Source: Spirochaetaceae bacterium
GTDB taxonomy: Bacteria > Spirochaetota > Spirochaetia > Treponematales > Breznakiellaceae
DNA: 6,454 nt
Assembly (NCBI GenBank): GCA_031265025.1
Contig: JAISDF010000026.1
Coordinates: 1 to 6,454 of the forward strand
Direction: 5' to 3'
Made by a program: the position numbers and the translations under genes. Under the pieces are notes generated by a model. It was not told the origin of the DNA, did no database searches, and saw nothing but the letters and a program-made list of their open reading frames with translations. Below, one piece after another: positions 4,877 through 6,454 of this stretch; within the stretch, counting starts at the first letter, position 1; the number at the start of each line of letters is the position of its first letter.

Positions 4877-6124
4877 ATGAAGAAAGTGAATGTAGGCGTA
4901 ATCGGCTGCGGCGGTATCTGTAAATCAGCCTATATGGACGCCATGGTGAACCAGTTTGCCGTGATTGACGTGGTAGGCGCGGCGGACAAGATCGACGCCC
5001 GCGCCCAGTGGATGGCGGATCATTACGGCATCCGCAAAATGACGGTGGACGAAATCATGGACGACCCTGAGATACGGGTGGTTGTAAATTTGACTTATCC
5101 AGAGTCCCATTTTGAGATAAGCAGCCGGGCCATGAAACGCGGCAAGCATGTGTACTGTGAAAAGATGATGGCCCCCGCCTTTGACGGCGCCGCTGAGTTG
5201 ATGCGCCTTGCCGAAGAAAACAAGGTGATGTACACCACGGCGCCCGACACTTTTTTGGGCGCCTGGGAGCAGTCGGCCCGAAAATACCTGGACGACGGCA
5301 TCATCGGCCGGCCGGTAACCGTGCATGCCCAAATAACTATGCGCTACCAGCCGGAATCCCCCTTTTTTGACACCAAACCTAAGCATTTCTTTTTTCCGCT
5401 GCATTACGGCGGGGGCTTCCCCTTCGATTTGGGCGGATATTACCTGCACGAGATGATCAACCTGTTCGGCTCGGTGAAGCGTGTGACGGGCTTTGGCGGC
5501 AACCTGCACCCGCAGCGCGTTTTTACGAACCCCAAACACCCGCGTTACGGCGAAATCTTTACGGTGGACACCCCTACCACGCTGCTGGCGGCGCTGGAGT
5601 TTGAAAACGGCGTATTGGGCACCTTCCATATCTCATCGGACTCCTACCTGAGTCAGAGCTTTGTGGTGACCGGCACCGACGGTACCATGAAATTGGGCGA
5701 CCCCAATATAACCAACGCCCGGTTGAGTGTGACCCGGGCCGGCGCGGCCCCTCCCCTGGAGACGCTGCTGCCGGGAATGCAGCCGGGCGGCGCCTTCGGC
5801 GGGGATACCGGGCTGCCGGATGACGATGTGCAGCAGCTTGTTGAATTTACGCCGCCTCAAACGGTGGAGCTGCCCTTGCTGCACGGCTTTTACCGTTCCT
5901 GCCGCGGCGTAGGCCTGGCGGACATGTGCTACGCCCTGCTGAACGGGCGCCGGCCGCGCTGCCACGCCGACATCGGCTATCATGCCATTGAGATCATCCA
6001 TGCTATCCAGGAGTCCAGCCGGAGCGGCAAAATTTACGACATGACCACGAACTGCCCGCGCCCGGCGCCTATTGCCCCCTCGGCTTTCTCCGCCACCGGG
6101 CAGGAATACACACTGGACGACTGA
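4877..6124 (+). CDS. Gfo/Idh/MocA-family NAD(P)-dependent oxidoreductase (possible DgpA-like glycoside 3-dehydrogenase)
   Basis: A 415-residue soluble protein; start set by AGGAG (4864-4868), spacer 8. The N-terminal Rossmann domain has NVGVIGCGGIC (5-15) and Asp37 at the end of the second strand, suggesting NAD rather than NADP. The family hallmark is CEKMM (94-98), with catalytic Lys96 but Met where Pro is usual. TAPDTFLGAWEQSARKYLDDGIIGRP (121-146) and GGGFPFDLGGYYLHEMINLFG (178-198) identify the subgroup, with Asp184 and His191 as likely catalytic partners of Lys96. The C-terminal domain carries the usual open beta-sheet (TLLAALEFENGVLGTFHIS). Known members oxidise or reduce sugar hydroxyls; in C-glycoside systems the DgpA-type enzyme makes the 3-oxo glycoside on which the alpha/beta complex acts. 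It is the last gene of the operon, 33 bases after the transporter. Family sure; substrate inferred from neighbours. Confidence 0.88.
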   Translation: MKKVNVGVIGCGGICKSAYMDAMVNQFAVIDVVGAADKIDARAQWMADHYGIRKMTVDEIMDDPEIRVVVNLTYPESHFEISSRAMKRGKHVYCEKMMAPAFDGAAELMRLAEENKVMYTTAPDTFLGAWEQSARKYLDDGIIGRPVTVHAQITMRYQPESPFFDTKPKHFFFPLHYGGGFPFDLGGYYLHEMINLFGSVKRVTGFGGNLHPQRVFTNPKHPRYGEIFTVDTPTTLLAALEFENGVLGTFHISSDSYLSQSFVVTGTDGTMKLGDPNITNARLSVTRAGAAPPLETLLPGMQPGGAFGGDTGLPDDDVQQLVEFTPPQTVELPLLHGFYRSCRGVGLADMCYALLNGRRPRCHADIGYHAIEIIHAIQESSRSGKIYDMTTNCPRPAPIAPSAFSATGQEYTLDD

Positions 6125-6162
6125 CGGGGATAAGGGAACCGTGATGCCGGGAGTTTCGGCTG

Positions 6163-6227
6163 CGGCGGGAATTGCCGCCGTACCGGTAAATTGCCTGGGA
6201 GACCGCCTTGGCACATTACCGAGGCGG
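6163..6227 (+). terminator. Two GC-rich hairpins between the convergent genes; possible weak terminators
   Basis: The first hairpin is CGGCGG-gaattg-CCGCCG (6163-6180). The second is CCGCCTTGG-cacatta-CCGAGGCGG (6203-6227), nine pairs including one G-T, followed on the plus strand by a GC-rich stretch with only CTTT at 6238. Neither has a proper T-tract on either strand. They lie after the operon's last stop (6122-6124) and before the stop of the convergent gene (6269-6271), where a terminator would be expected, so a role in ending transcription is plausible but not shown. Confidence 0.3.
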
Positions 6228-6268
6228 CCGCCCGGCGCTTTGCGTTCCCCTGTCCCTGTTTAATCGGG

Positions 6269-6454
6269 TTACGGGGCCCGGCGGATCTTCTCCTTGCTGT
6301 AGGCGATGTTGGCCGTTTTTCCGTCCAGCCGCATAAAATTCTCCCCCTTCTTTTTGCCGTAAAAGCAGGGGCGGCCCAGGAATTCGCTGGGCTGGGCGTC
6401 GTCGGTCCCCGCCAGAATTTCGCCGCAAAGTTCGATAGCCTCATCGATGATAAC
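6269..6454 (-). CDS. C-terminal 61 codons of an unrecognised gene, 5' end beyond window
   Basis: A minus-strand frame enters from the right edge and ends at TAA (6271-6269). It reads VIIDEAIELCGEILAG near the edge and ends NIAYSKEKIRRAP. It mixes an amphipathic helix-like start (DEAIELCGEIL), the segment SEFLGRPCFYGKKKGENF, and a basic tail with several Lys/Arg. Codon choice is rich in G/C at third positions like the neighbours, and the frame has no interruption, so it is likely real coding sequence. I do not recognise the family from this fragment. It converges on the glycoside operon and is probably not part of it. Confidence 0.55.
   Translation of the reverse strand, partial: VIIDEAIELCGEILAGTDDAQPSEFLGRPCFYGKKKGENFMRLDGKTANIAYSKEKIRRAP

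Overview
The window is about 55% G+C by eye. It reads as an accessory carbohydrate-use locus from a Gram-negative-type (two-membrane) bacterium. Two weak clues suggest a spirochaete related to the termite-gut treponemes: a DUF4105 protein with a signal peptide, and a GC-rich hairpin-bearing intergenic element whose style I associate with those genomes. This assignment is an inference and was not tested by any search.

Layout. Positions 1-706 (minus strand) hold the first 235 codons of a secreted DUF4105-type protein that runs off the left edge. Positions 881-1531 (minus) encode a TetR/AcrR-family repressor. Positions 1532-2057 are a 526-base divergent intergenic region with a pair of GC-rich hairpins and, at its right end, a strong promoter overlapped by three copies of an 8-base half-site. 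From 2058 to 6124 (plus) runs a four-gene operon: a small beta-sandwich protein resembling the beta subunit of C-glycoside deglycosidase (DUF6379/CGDB type), a xylose-isomerase-like TIM barrel resembling its alpha subunit, a GPH-family sugar:cation symporter, and a Gfo/Idh/MocA NAD-dependent oxidoreductase. A short reading frame at 3366-3491, between the TIM-barrel and transporter genes, looks like the surviving 5' end of a second Gfo/Idh/MocA gene. Positions 6269-6454 (minus) hold the last 61 codons of an unrecognised gene that converges on the operon.

How the genes may work together. The symporter would import an intact glycoside. The oxidoreductase would oxidise a sugar hydroxyl (C3 in the known DgpA-type systems) to a ketone. 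The alpha/beta complex would then split the bond between sugar and aglycone by metal- and base-assisted elimination. The TetR-type regulator, perhaps relieved by the aglycone or glycoside, would control the operon through the operator overlapping its promoter. The gene set resembles the DgpA/DgpB/DgpC and CarB/CarC systems for plant C-glycosides. The substrate here cannot be read from sequence, and a related 3-keto-glycoside lyase/hydratase pathway remains possible.
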